64,000 nucleotides of DNA from Fulvivirga sp. M361 (GTDB lineage Bacteria > Bacteroidota > Bacteroidia > Cytophagales > Cyclobacteriaceae). The position numbers and the translations under genes are program-made. A model generated the notes under the pieces. It was not told where the DNA came from, ran no database searches, and saw only the letters and a list, made by a program, of their open reading frames with translations. The stretch is from assembly GCF_007097395.1 (NCBI RefSeq), contig NZ_VKDC01000006.1:272073-336072 (forward strand). Direction: 5' to 3'. This document shows positions 26,363 through 38,866 of the stretch, in pieces (within the stretch, counting starts at the first letter, position 1; each line of letters starts with the position of its first letter).

Positions 26363-26794
26363 CTACTTCTGCCCCTTCAAAAACTTCTCCATCATCACCA
26401 CCTTCTCCCGCTCACTTTTCAGCAAGGCTTCGTACAGTTTTTCGTTTTTTTCAAGTGCCTCTACCCATTTCTCGATAGGGTTGAAAGTGCATTGATAGTT
26501 GACATTTACTAATTGACTTGTGCCTTCCAGCTTGGGTTCGTGGTTGTGTTGAATATTATAAATGGTCTGTTCTTCATTAAAACCCTTTATAGCTTCCGGC
26601 TTTACGCCCAGTGCATCAGCAATTTGTTCGAGTGTGTCGTTTTCCACCTCTTCATTACTCTCAATATTGGAAACGGTTTGTTGAGTTACCCCTAGCTTTT
26701 CTGCTACGGTCTCTTGCTTTACACCCAGGATCTCACGCATACGACGAACGTTTCTTCCAAGGTGTTTTGATCGGGGTGTGGTAGTACTTTCCAT
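26363..26794 (-). CDS. XRE-family transcriptional regulator
   Basis: The 143-residue protein has a helix-turn-helix of the Cro/C1 type at about residues 13-68: N-V-R-R-M-R-E-I-L-G-V-K-Q-E-T-V-A, then L-G-V-T-Q-Q-T-V-S-N-I-E (recognition helix) and L-E-Q-I-A-D-A-L-G-V. The C-terminal half ends in a lysine/glutamate-rich helix (K-W-V-E-A-L-E-K-N-E-K-L-Y-E-A-L-L) that could be a short coiled coil for dimer formation. This is the usual design of small Bacteroidota XRE regulators. Direct repeats of TACAAAC, 20 bases apart, lie about 50-80 bases upstream of its start and could be its operator. Its targets are unknown; the nearest gene is the divergent propeller protein at 27281. Confidence 0.88.
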   Translation of the reverse strand: MESTTTPRSKHLGRNVRRMREILGVKQETVAEKLGVTQQTVSNIESNEEVENDTLEQIADALGVKPEAIKGFNEEQTIYNIQHNHEPKLEGTSQLVNVNYQCTFNPIEKWVEALEKNEKLYEALLKSEREKVVMMEKFLKGQK

Positions 26795-26845
26795 AGCGTT
26801 AAAGTTATTAAGATTTTATACATTCCGGGTATTGCGTTAGTAAAA

Positions 26846-26872
26846 TACAAACAGGATTTGTGAAGTACAAAC
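26846..26872 (-). promoter_or_regulatory. TACAAAC direct repeats upstream of the XRE gene
   Basis: TACAAAC occurs at 26846-26852 and again at 26866-26872, exactly 20 bases apart, so both copies face the same side of the helix. They lie 52-78 bases before the start of the minus-strand regulator. On that strand they read GTTTGTA, so a TTTG -33-like motif of Bacteroidota promoters overlaps them. An autoregulatory site is a reasonable guess. Nothing else was recognised in the roughly 490-base gap 26795-27280 beyond a weak inverted repeat at 26985-27013. Confidence 0.35.
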
Positions 26873-27280
26873 CGGGCCCCTTTGCCGTGACACGTAAAAT
26901 GACTCAACTCACGTCTGACGATTAGGAGATTGCTTCTTCCTCCCGCTTCGTCATCAATATACGTTGGAAATTAAAGCAATGTCGTCACCCAAGTCGTCAG
27001 TCAAGCTTGGTGATTCTACGACCAGGAAGTTTTTCAAATCATTGCCCCGAACTATCCAGCCATGATATAGAGGGACTTGTGAGAATCTTGTATCATAGTT
27101 TAGGACAGGATAGTAGAGACATTGTAGAGATGAAATCTTAGCATATCACCCTATTTCACAGTAGCATTACGGTTGTTCATAGATCAAACCGGAAAGGTAA
27201 ACCTTGATCTATGTCGTAAACGTAACAGTGTGTTCTACTCACCTGGTAGTCTGACATGCCGGGTGTTAACCTCTAATGCA

Positions 27281-29782
27281 ATGCTAACACGATCAATTTT
27301 TTGCGTATTTATTCCGATATTTTTAACGTTTGCTGTCAATGCTCAATGGACTGAACAAGTTCTTCTTACGGATCAGAACTTGTATGACATAGCTTTTGTG
27401 ACTGAAAACGAAGGTTGGGCCATCGGCCTGGAAGGAACTATGCTGCGCTACGAGGGTAGTGAGTGGAAAAAGGAAGCATCGCTAACAGGGAACAGCTTTA
27501 ATCGTATAACTTTCACTTCTGATACGGAGGGTTGGGCAATTACCGGTGAAGGTAAAATATTCCGCTATAATGGCACAGAATGGTCATTGAATTTCAGTGC
27601 GGGTAAAGCGTTGTACACACTACATTTTCTGGAAACCGGAGAAGGCTATGTTTCCGGATCGGATGGCTATATAGCCTACTACAGCGGGAGTGAATGGACC
27701 GAAGGAAATATAGGTTTCGATGTGATCTCACTTGCTTCTTATTTCTCCGACAATAAGAACGGATGGATATCATCGGGAGCTGGTTTAATGTACCAATTCA
27801 AAGATTCAGTCTGGTCCGAGATTAATATAGCCGCTACCGGCGCTTTTTTTGAAATGGACTTTATCGCACCGGATAATGGGTATGCAGTGGGTTTTGACAA
27901 TACGATCTGGCATTATGATGGAAACTCCTGGAGTCTCGACTACACCAGCACAACCAACACCAACCAGTACCTGACAGATACCTATTTCTTAGATGAAGAT
28001 CATGGCTGGGCCGGGGGTCAGGGAACACTTTTTACCTACCGTTACGGTGTATGGCAGGAAGAAGCTATCAATCAGGATTGGGAGATATGGGGTTTTCATT
28101 TCACTGATCCCTTTAACGGGTGGGCAGTAGGATCTGACGGCCTGCTACTACAGTATACTGACCTGTTAGATTGGCAGCCGGTCAATGCCATTCCGTCTAA
28201 CCTGTTCATCACTGAAATTAGCCGTGGTCCGAATGGAGACTTATATGCTATTGGGCATACAGAAAATGAGATTATCGCTGATTCAGAAGCCGGTTTGTAT
28301 AGATCGTCGGACGGCTTAAACTGGCAGAAAATATCTTCAGACCTGGATCTGCTGGCCCGGACGAACACCATCCTGGCTCTTGATGGAGTATTACTCGTTT
28401 CTGGCATGGATACGGAATTCAATACAATACTCCATAAATCTACCGATGGAGGCCTGACCTGGACACAGTCTGATACAGGGCTATCTGAACACACGTCAAT
28501 GGAAGATATGGCCATAGATGAAAACGGAGTAGTATATGCAGTGGCCAATTATTTCTACCCGGAGCTCTACAAAAGCGAAGACCTTGGAGATACCTGGACG
28601 CTCATTACTACAAGTGGTTTTTCTACGCCGACAGATGTTTCAGAGGCTGACTTCGTTAACATCGCTGCGATAGGAACGACGCTTTTTGTTTTTCACCAGG
28701 ATACCGAGAATGGTATCAGGGGAATTTATACTTCCGCGAATGGTATGGATTGGACAGTATTGGAGAATACCCCGGATGAGCTATTTGCAGCAGACTTGCA
28801 TGCAGGTGAAAATGGCTTGCTCTATGCTTCCGGAGCTATAGTGGGTAGTGAGATAGTGGGGGCTGTTTATGCTTCATCAGATATGGGTAACTCCTGGTAC
28901 GATGTTTATGCTGAGGGCCTGGGAGGCATCTATACTTCTATCACCTCGTGGGGCACCGAACTTTTTTTGAGCACCTTTGCCGGTTCCTCTAATGAGCGCA
29001 TTTTTGGTGTATTCACCACACTAAAACCGACACCACAATCTATTGATTTTGGAGCGCTGCTTTCCAAAACATATGGTGATGACCCGTTTGAACTTACTGC
29101 ATCGGCAAGTTCCGGATTACCTGTAACCTATAATAGCTCAAATGAGGAAGTCGCTGTGATCATTGATCAGTCCATTCATATAAATGCAGCAGGTTCTTCC
29201 ATTATAACGGCTTCTCAGCCAGGGAATGACTCTTTTGCAGCTGCTGGTAATATAGAACAACTATTAACCGTAAATAAGGCTACACTAAATGTTAGTGTAG
29301 CCAATGTTTCGCGCAAGGAGGGGGAGGTTAATCCGGATTTTGCAGTAAGCTATTCAGGTTGGGTGAATGAAGATGATGTCAATGACCTTGACACAAAGCC
29401 TGTAGCTTCGACCATCGCTGACGTATCCAGCGCAGGAGGTACCTATCCCATTACGATATCAGGAGGCCTGGACAATAATTATACTTTCAACTACTCAGAA
29501 GGTATTCTTACCGTTGAAGTGATCACGTCCCTGGCCGATAACAGTTTGATACAAACCCAGCTGTTTCCTAACCCTGTACATAACCGACTCATGGTAATTC
29601 CCGGAAGATCTATGGCATCTGCAGAGTTATTGGTCTATAATGCCAACGGTATGGTGATTCACAACAAAGCACTTGATCCGGTTACTACTGAATTGGATTT
29701 TACTTCTTATCCGAATGGCGTTTACCTCTTGAAAATAATTTCAGCGGAAGGAATTGCTTTTCATCGGGTGATCAAGGAATAA
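27281..29782 (+). CDS. T9SS-secreted propeller/YCF48-like protein with MBG domains
   Basis: The ATG at 27281 gives a signal peptide (L-T-R-S-I-F-C-V-F-I-P-I-F-L-T-F-A-V-N-A-Q); a longer frame from 27173 only adds unlikely residues. The N-terminal 300 residues repeat F-x-x-E-N-E-G-W-A-I-G and L-x-R-Y-E/N-G-x-x-W motifs, as in YCF48-like seven-bladed propellers. Residues about 310-580 have sialidase/BNR-like repeats (S-x-D-G-L-N-W, S-T-D-G-G-L-T-W-T, S-E-D-L-G-D-T-W). Then come MBG-type domains (Q-S-I-D-F-G-A-L-L-S-K-T-Y-G-D and L-N-V-S-V-A-N-V-S-R-K-E-G) and a T9SS type A sorting end (L-F-P-N-P-V-H-N-R-L, G-V-Y-L-L-K-I-I). No catalytic residues stand out; it is probably a surface-binding or matrix protein. 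Confidence 0.83.
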   Translation: MLTRSIFCVFIPIFLTFAVNAQWTEQVLLTDQNLYDIAFVTENEGWAIGLEGTMLRYEGSEWKKEASLTGNSFNRITFTSDTEGWAITGEGKIFRYNGTEWSLNFSAGKALYTLHFLETGEGYVSGSDGYIAYYSGSEWTEGNIGFDVISLASYFSDNKNGWISSGAGLMYQFKDSVWSEINIAATGAFFEMDFIAPDNGYAVGFDNTIWHYDGNSWSLDYTSTTNTNQYLTDTYFLDEDHGWAGGQGTLFTYRYGVWQEEAINQDWEIWGFHFTDPFNGWAVGSDGLLLQYTDLLDWQPVNAIPSNLFITEISRGPNGDLYAIGHTENEIIADSEAGLYRSSDGLNWQKISSDLDLLARTNTILALDGVLLVSGMDTEFNTILHKSTDGGLTWTQSDTGLSEHTSMEDMAIDENGVVYAVANYFYPELYKSEDLGDTWTLITTSGFSTPTDVSEADFVNIAAIGTTLFVFHQDTENGIRGIYTSANGMDWTVLENTPDELFAADLHAGENGLLYASGAIVGSEIVGAVYASSDMGNSWYDVYAEGLGGIYTSITSWGTELFLSTFAGSSNERIFGVFTTLKPTPQSIDFGALLSKTYGDDPFELTASASSGLPVTYNSSNEEVAVIIDQSIHINAAGSSIITASQPGNDSFAAAGNIEQLLTVNKATLNVSVANVSRKEGEVNPDFAVSYSGWVNEDDVNDLDTKPVASTIADVSSAGGTYPITISGGLDNNYTFNYSEGILTVEVITSLADNSLIQTQLFPNPVHNRLMVIPGRSMASAELLVYNANGMVIHNKALDPVTTELDFTSYPNGVYLLKIISAEGIAFHRVIKE

Positions 29783-29972
29783 GGGGATGTAGGTAAGTGA
29801 TATTGATCGTCTCGCCTTTTTTCACCGATACTGCTAGCCTTTAAATAAGCCTTAGAGGTGGGAAAGACGTGGCAGTCTCCTCATCGTCGGACATGAGTCA
29901 GGTTGCCCGGTCTCATACCCACTAACTGATCACTTTTAGCATATTTACTATACTACTTATCCTGAATCCACT

Positions 29973-30268
29973 TCATTTTAATAGCTTCTTTTCAAAGAGT
30001 ATCTTAAACACATCTTCTTTTAACCTGCGCGCCGTAGTTAATAGAAAGAAGTAGTTTCTCCATCTATCATGCCCAGACTCATTCCCGGTCGTCGTGAATC
30101 CATCATATAAGCATCAAAATTCTTATGGACCAACAGGTCCAGTTCAGACTTAAGCGGGTTGTCGGTGGCTAATTTTTCAATGGTGGTTCCGTTGTCATCT
30201 TTGCATCCTGTAAAAAAAGGACAAAGTGTAAGTAGAAGAATGGTAAAATAAGAATCGAACATATGCAT
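29973..30268 (-). pseudogene. truncated serine hydrolase (beta-lactamase-like) lipoprotein remnant
   Basis: From the ATG at 30268 the frame reads a lipoprotein signal (L-C-P-F-F-T-G-C), then K-D-D-N-G, and L-D-L-L-V-H-K-N-F-D-A-Y-M-M-D-S-R-R-P-G-M-S-L-G-M-I, which is the N-terminus of class C beta-lactamase-like serine hydrolases. It stops at 30038 after T-S-F-Y. One base further, another frame continues N-Y-G, as the family would, and a third frame runs to a TGA at 29973. The S-x-x-K and Y-x-N motifs of the enzyme are absent. So the gene has lost most of its length and is frameshifted. The flanking stretch 29783-30865 holds no other gene that I can support. Confidence 0.6.
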
Positions 30269-30838
30269 ATTTTTTTTAGGTAAAACAGCTTCTTTAAGCT
30301 CGTTATCAGAAATCAACTTGACGAGTGGTGGGTATAAATTGACCAGAGGTAATAAAATGGACTTGTGAAAATGGGGTAGCAATTGTCTCAGACACTGTAT
30401 TCAAACAATTGCGCAAGGGGAATCAATAAATATTCCTTAATTAAGCTAGTTGAAAATTGACTTTTATGAACCTTCAATGCTGTTTATTCAATATGCGTAT
30501 GCAATGGGGATAATTAACAATTTTGATCACAGTCAGACCTATCCGTATTTAGGTGAATGGCAAGAAGTTTAAATGGTGCATATGACACAACAGGATGGTT
30601 TATGGTTAAGAAAGGCATTATATTACTTATTTCAAGGATGAAGCGACCAGGTGTGGTACACTATCAGGTTTAACTTCGGGTTAAGATGATTCTAATCACA
30701 GCTTTATGATTTACCTTTGGCCAGGTATCCAATGGGGAGCGTAATAATAGTATTGTCCATGAAATAGATGATGATCTATAAACGAGTATGGCATGTAAAT
30801 AACTTAACTTTATACAACCTAACTAAACCTAATATTGA

Positions 30839-34072
<3,234 letters not shown>

Positions 34073-34151
34073 GAAAGCAGAGAGCAAAGGGCCTGGAGCA
34101 TGGTATATTAGAGGGAAAAGCATAGTGCATGAGCTGGATGCTGGATACTGG

Positions 34152-34175
34152 TGACATGACACTAGTGTCGTGTCA
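34152..34175. repeat. 24-base palindrome
   Basis: The sequence reads the same on both strands except at one symmetric pair (T against G). Its centre GACACTAGTGTC is a perfect 12-base palindrome. The left 16 bases recur at 34356-34371. It may be a protein-binding site or the footprint of a mobile repeat. Confidence 0.6.
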
Positions 34176-34258
34176 ATGCTCAATTGACGTTTAGAGTTAG
34201 ATTATAAACGCTATTTTCAGTGTTGGAAAGTTCTCGGCCAGTCAGCAATCTGCAAAGG

Positions 34259-34306
34259 GCAGTAGGCAAAAAAATGGAAGTTGTCCCATATTTTTTTGCC
34301 TACTGC
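34259..34306. repeat. 17-base-pair perfect stem-loop
   Basis: GCAGTAGGCAAAAAAAT at 34259-34275 is the exact reverse complement of 34290-34306, with a 14-base loop. It contains an A-run in the left arm and a T-run in the right arm. It could act as a transcription terminator for the GH2 gene, about 190 bases upstream, but it also belongs to the repeat-rich region and may be part of a small mobile element. Confidence 0.65.
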
Positions 34307-34921
34307 CGACTTTAAGAATGAGACCTAAAAAATAGTGTAACCGCCATTTGAGGTGTGACATGACACTAGTGACTAACTACTGGCTGGGTGTTGGTATTTT
34401 TACATGACGTTCATGCCGACTGCCTTTTGCCTATTGCTTCCGGCAGGGAGAGTGAAGATGGAGCCAGGTACTGCGTATTGGCTACTTGTTACTGGGGACT
34501 AACTACTGGCTACTAGGATGCTGGTAACTGGTAGCTGAACATTTCCTGTTATTTTATTTTTTAAAGAAAGTCTTGTATACTTTATAAGACGATAAGATTT
34601 CCGGATCAAATGCATAAGCCATGGATATCCATCCGCAGGTGGAGAAGCATTAAATGTTAAGTATACAAAAGCTATTATGACTAATTCATTGACTTATAGT
34701 TAGTTCTGTGAGCAGCTGAAGTGATCGAAGCATCCCGAGGTGGAACAAGGTCAGTGATTATTCCAAAATTCGTATTTATAGGTATTCTGTTGCGAGATAA
34801 TGGTTGTCCGTAGAAGGTCATACGTCGTTTGGATATTTATTTGAAAGGATCAATTACATTCTTTGAAGTTTCAAGGCAACTTGATTAAATTACTTAGAGA
34901 TTTCTCCAAAAGAATTTCGGA

Positions 34922-35542
34922 ATGAAAGACGATAAAAAAATTATAAAAAAAGGGGTTAGTAGACGTGGGTTCTTAAAAGGAGCAGGATTGACGACTGCCG
35001 GTACGATCGTGTTGCAAACAGGTGTGTTGGCCAAAACCAAAGAGAACAGTGTCCAGTCAAAGACAGTAGGTCCTGGTCCGGTAAATGTGGAAATGAATGT
35101 TAACGGAAAGACAAGAAGCTTGACGATTGAGCCGAGATCCACTTTGGCCCAGGCCCTTCGGGATGAGATTCAATTAACCGGCACCAAAATGGTTTGTGAC
35201 AGAGGAGCTTGTTCGGCATGTACCGTCTGGGTGGATGATATTCCTGTAAATGCATGCATGACCTTTGCCATGGATGTGGGGGATCGGAAAGTGGTAACTA
35301 TAGAAGGGCTTGCTGAAAATGGCAAGCTGCATCCTATTCAAGAAGCATTTATTGATCATGATGCTACACAATGTGGGTATTGTACGCCAGGTATGATCAT
35401 GAGTACGGCCCACCTCTTAAAAGAGAATCCTAATCCTACGCTGGAAGATGTGAAACACGCAACACGAGGTAATTATTGTCGGTGCGGTACTTATCCACAT
35501 GTTTTTAAAGCCACTTTGGCAGCAGCCAAAAAAATAAAATAG
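34922..35542 (+). CDS. Tat-exported [2Fe-2S] subunit of molybdenum aldehyde oxidoreductase (PaoA-like)
   Basis: The 206-residue protein begins with a twin-arginine signal (S-R14-R15-G-F-L-K-G followed by a hydrophobic stretch), so the folded complex is expected to leave the cytoplasm by Tat. The mature part has a plant-type [2Fe-2S] domain (C92-D-R-G-A-C97-S-A-C100) and an alpha-helical second [2Fe-2S] domain with Q-C-G-Y-C-T-P-G and Y-C-R-C-G-T-Y. This is the small subunit of xanthine-oxidase-family enzymes and passes electrons from the molybdenum site to FAD. Its stop is two bases before the start of the large subunit. The signal and the 4Fe-4S-type FAD partner downstream make it most like E. 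coli PaoA (YagT), part of the periplasmic aldehyde oxidoreductase. Confidence 0.92.
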   Translation: MKDDKKIIKKGVSRRGFLKGAGLTTAGTIVLQTGVLAKTKENSVQSKTVGPGPVNVEMNVNGKTRSLTIEPRSTLAQALRDEIQLTGTKMVCDRGACSACTVWVDDIPVNACMTFAMDVGDRKVVTIEGLAENGKLHPIQEAFIDHDATQCGYCTPGMIMSTAHLLKENPNPTLEDVKHATRGNYCRCGTYPHVFKATLAAAKKIK

Positions 35543-35544
35543 CC

Positions 35545-37836
35545 ATGGATACCAAGAAGATAAAAATGCCCTACGGCATATCAGAGGACGCCATCACTGA
35601 AGTTGAAAGGGAAGTGCCGTTGAATGAGCCCGATGCCTGGCCGGTAAATGAGAAATTGAAGCATGTAGGCAAAAGAGTAAAACGTCTGGATGCGTATGCT
35701 AAGGTTACCGGAGAAGCCCGATATACCTCAGATATCCAGTTGTCAGGCATGTTGATCGGTAAGATGCTCATTTCTGCACACCCTAACGCAAAAATCCGGT
35801 CCATAGATACCTCTGCAGCGGAGAAGCTGCCCGGTGTATATGCTGTACACGTGATAAAAAATGAGGAAGAAGAAGCGTATCCGGTGGTTCGCTATGCAGG
35901 ACAGCCTATAGCCGCGGCAGCTGCAGTTACGGAAGCGGTAGCTGAGGAAGCGGTGAGATTGATAAAAGTAGATTATGATACCCGTCCGTTTGTGGTGGAT
36001 ATTGAAAAAGCCATGGACCCCGAAGCACCGGTGGTCTATGAAGCCCCGGTAGAGCAAAAGGCCTCGGAAGGTGGGGAGGAAATAGAAAGTGGGTTGAAAT
36101 TAACCGGTAATGTTAGAGGGCCTAATGAAGGAAGACCCAGGGGAGAACTTACTTCGGGGTTTGCTGAAGCAGATATTGTGGTGGAGAATACCTATCGGAC
36201 ACAGGTCCAGACACATAATGCCCTGGAATCGCATGGAATGATCGTTGATTGGAAACCCGATGGAGTAACTATTTATGCTTCGACACAAGGGACACAGGGG
36301 GTACGAAATGAATTTGCAGACTTGTTTGATCTGCCGAGGAGTAAAGTGCGTGTATTGGTGGAGTTTATGGGCGGTGGTTTTGGTGCTAAACATGGCCTGG
36401 GAACCCACGGAGCGGCAGCGGGACACCTGGCAAAAAAGACAGGCCGCCCGGTAAAAATGATGGCTACGAGAAAAGAAGAACAGATATCCCAGGGAAATCG
36501 TCCTAACTCGATACATCATCTGAAAGTAGGTGTAAAGAAAAGTGGAGAACTAACGGCCATAGAGCAAAAGTCATATGGAACAGCTGGAGTGGGCCTGGGG
36601 GCCGGAGTAGGAGGAGTGGCCCAATCTATGTATACCTGCCCTAATTTTAAAACGGCGCAATACGACGTATTTACGCATGCCGGTCCCGGAGCTGCCTGGC
36701 GCGCACCGGGGGCGGTCCAGGGAATTTTTGGGTTAGAACAGATGATGGATGAACTGGCGGAAAAAATCGGTATTGATCCGCTGGCATTCAGAGATAAGGT
36801 CGATCCCAGTAGAGTACGGAAGGCGGGTCGAAAAGTGGGTGCCGAACGGATGGACTGGTCGAGAAGAAAACCAACAGGCTCTGATCCCGGTATCATCAAA
36901 AAAGGGATAGGTATGGCGCAATCCAGCTGGTGGCGGATCCATTCGATCAATGCTACAGCAGAGGTGAAAATATTTAAAGATGGCGCTATCGAAGTACGAT
37001 CGGGTGTACAAGACATTGGTACGGGTACCAAAACGATCCTTGCGCAGGTGGTAGCGGAAGAGTTTGGCCTTGAGCCTGAAGATATCATGGTACGCATTGG
37101 AGATACGCTGTTTCCTGATGCGCCGGGTTCCGGTGGAAGTCAGGTGACTGCTTCCATCACTCCGGCAGCCAGAAATGCAGCGTACCAGGCTAAGTTGAAG
37201 CTTTTTAATATGGTAGCTTCAAACCTGGAAACCGATGTTTCCGACTTGAAAGCGGCTGATGGTTACATATTTTCATCAAAGGATGAAACTAAGAAAATGA
37301 CTTTTAAAGAAGCATTGAAATCCATGCCGGTGAGCCAGATTACGGCCACAGAAAGCCGTACAAAAGAATATGACGGAGACTATTTACATTGGGACCTGGG
37401 GGCTGTGCAGTTTGTAGAACTTAGTGTAGACACTGAAACCGGGTTCATAAAAATTGACAAAGTGGTGGCTGCACATAGCTGTGGCAGACCTATTAATATC
37501 ACTCAACTTGAGAGCCAGATCAATGGAGGAATTATCCAGGGGATATCATATGCTATATATGAAGATCGTATTCTCGATCGAAACACGGGCCATATGGTAA
37601 ATCATACGCTGGATACTTACAAGGTGCCGTATGCCATGGACATTCCTGAAATAGATATAGCACTCATGGAAGACTATAATGCTAAATCTTCGACAGATGC
37701 TTATGGTATTGGAGAACCCTCGAATATTGCTACGGCAGCGGCTATTGCCAATGCCGTATATAATGCCATTGGAGTAAGGATCAAAGAGATCCCGATCACA
37801 CCGGCAAAAGTACTTGAAGCCTTAAACAAAGCTTAA
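35545..37836 (+). CDS. molybdopterin-binding catalytic subunit of aldehyde oxidoreductase (PaoC-like)
   Basis: The 763-residue protein is a xanthine-dehydrogenase-family large subunit. It has the N-terminal hammerhead domain (V-K-R-L-D-A-Y-A-K-V-T-G-E-A-R-Y-T-S-D), the molybdopterin-binding G-G-G-F-G-A-K, A-W-R-A-P-G and G-S-G-G-S-Q-V-T-A, and the C-terminal Y-G-I-G-E-P-S-N in which the Glu corresponds to the catalytic base of the family. The enzyme should oxidise aldehydes (or related carbonyl or heterocyclic compounds) to acids. It has no export signal of its own, as expected if it rides with the Tat-tagged small subunit. It follows that gene by two bases and precedes the FAD gene by 11 bases. 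Confidence 0.92.
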   Translation: MDTKKIKMPYGISEDAITEVEREVPLNEPDAWPVNEKLKHVGKRVKRLDAYAKVTGEARYTSDIQLSGMLIGKMLISAHPNAKIRSIDTSAAEKLPGVYAVHVIKNEEEEAYPVVRYAGQPIAAAAAVTEAVAEEAVRLIKVDYDTRPFVVDIEKAMDPEAPVVYEAPVEQKASEGGEEIESGLKLTGNVRGPNEGRPRGELTSGFAEADIVVENTYRTQVQTHNALESHGMIVDWKPDGVTIYASTQGTQGVRNEFADLFDLPRSKVRVLVEFMGGGFGAKHGLGTHGAAAGHLAKKTGRPVKMMATRKEEQISQGNRPNSIHHLKVGVKKSGELTAIEQKSYGTAGVGLGAGVGGVAQSMYTCPNFKTAQYDVFTHAGPGAAWRAPGAVQGIFGLEQMMDELAEKIGIDPLAFRDKVDPSRVRKAGRKVGAERMDWSRRKPTGSDPGIIKKGIGMAQSSWWRIHSINATAEVKIFKDGAIEVRSGVQDIGTGTKTILAQVVAEEFGLEPEDIMVRIGDTLFPDAPGSGGSQVTASITPAARNAAYQAKLKLFNMVASNLETDVSDLKAADGYIFSSKDETKKMTFKEALKSMPVSQITATESRTKEYDGDYLHWDLGAVQFVELSVDTETGFIKIDKVVAAHSCGRPINITQLESQINGGIIQGISYAIYEDRILDRNTGHMVNHTLDTYKVPYAMDIPEIDIALMEDYNAKSSTDAYGIGEPSNIATAAAIANAVYNAIGVRIKEIPITPAKVLEALNKA

Positions 37837-37847
37837 ATCCCTTAGAT

Positions 37848-38855
37848 ATGAATAACTTTAGCTGGTATGATGCTACCACCCTAAAAGAAGCGCAAAATGA
37901 GGCAGACACTACTGTTTCCGATATGCTGAATAAAGATAAAAAGGGTTCTTCTATCATTAAGTCGGGAGGTATTGATGTGATGGACCTGATGAAAGAAGGC
38001 TTGATCACACCTGAAAAAATAGTGAACATCAGGAATATACCGGGACTTGATAAAATTGAATTTGATACAAAAAAAGGAGTAAGAATAGGGGCTAACGTTA
38101 CCCTTTCTGACATTGAAAAGAATAGTGTCATCAGAGATAATTATCAAGCCCTGCAACTATCGGTATCTAAGGCAGCTACACCTCAGTTGAGAAACATGTC
38201 CACCATCGCAGGTAACCTGGGGCAACGGACAAGGTGTTGGTATTTCAGGTCTGTAGAACATGACTGTTTGCGGAAAGGAGGAAGTACTTGTTTTGCTAAG
38301 AACGGGGAAAACGATTACCATGCTGTGATGAATAATGGAAGCTGCGCCAGTGTTCATGCCTCATCTATTGCCACTGCGCTCTTAGCATTTGGAGCAGTTT
38401 TGGAAATAGCCCTTGAAAATGGAGAAAAAAAAGAAGTTCCGATAGAGAACTTCTTTGTTACCCCTTACGAGAACATAAAAAATGAAAATGTCCTCAAAAG
38501 CGGAGAGATTATCACGGCAATCGTTTTGCCCGCGGTGAATAATAAAACCAAAAGTTACTACATCAAACAAGGTGCGCGGCAATCGTATGACTGGGCTTTG
38601 GCGGATGTAGCTGTAGTGGTTGAACTGTCAGGAAAAAAATGTAAAAATGCCAGAATTGCTTTAGGAGCAGCCAGCCCGGTACCCATCAGGGCCAATAGTG
38701 CAGAGTCGATATTAACAAACGAAGGTATTTCGGAAAGTAGTGCCAAAGCGGCAGCTGAGGCTGCTATGGAGAAAGCTACACCATTGGAAAAAAATGCCTA
38801 TAAAGTAGCCATTTTCAAATCAATTCTTCAACGAGCGATATTAAAAACAGTATAA
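37848..38855 (+). CDS. FAD-binding subunit with extra 4-Cys cluster (PaoB-like)
   Basis: The 335-residue protein has the FAD-binding PCMH fold (I-K-S-G-G-I-D-V-M-D-L, P-Q-L-R-N-M-S-T-I-A-G-N-L-G-Q) and the CO-dehydrogenase-flavoprotein C-terminal domain. Unlike xanthine dehydrogenase it carries an insertion with four cysteines, Cys130 (R-C-W-Y-F-R), Cys140, Cys148 and Cys166 (G-S-C-A-S-V-H), as in E. coli PaoB and 4-hydroxybenzoyl-CoA reductase beta subunits, where they hold a [4Fe-4S] cluster. So electrons from molybdenum probably pass two [2Fe-2S] clusters to FAD and this cluster. The gene order here is small, large, FAD subunit rather than the E. coli order. A very small cysteine-rich gene follows after 11 bases. 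Confidence 0.92.
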   Translation: MNNFSWYDATTLKEAQNEADTTVSDMLNKDKKGSSIIKSGGIDVMDLMKEGLITPEKIVNIRNIPGLDKIEFDTKKGVRIGANVTLSDIEKNSVIRDNYQALQLSVSKAATPQLRNMSTIAGNLGQRTRCWYFRSVEHDCLRKGGSTCFAKNGENDYHAVMNNGSCASVHASSIATALLAFGAVLEIALENGEKKEVPIENFFVTPYENIKNENVLKSGEIITAIVLPAVNNKTKSYYIKQGARQSYDWALADVAVVVELSGKKCKNARIALGAASPVPIRANSAESILTNEGISESSAKAAAEAAMEKATPLEKNAYKVAIFKSILQRAILKTV

Positions 38856-38866
38856 TTAAAGATCTG

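Larger units (their letters stand above)
34079..34561. repeat. repeat-rich non-coding region after the GH2 gene
   Basis: This gap contains degenerate short repeats based on CTGGAT/ACTGG (for example 34131-34152 and 34495-34535), two copies of a 16-base sequence TGACATGACACTAGTG (34152-34167 and 34356-34371), two copies of GACTAACTACTGGCT (34371-34385 and 34497-34511), and a strong hairpin at 34259-34306. No gene was recognised anywhere in 34073-34921, and the last 350 bases before the next gene are ordinary AT-rich upstream DNA. Confidence 0.6.

Noticed and set aside
36516-37097. A 193-codon open frame on the minus strand inside the molybdopterin subunit gene
   Set aside because: It is fully overlapped by a clear enzyme gene; its residues have no family features and reflect the codon pattern of the real strand.
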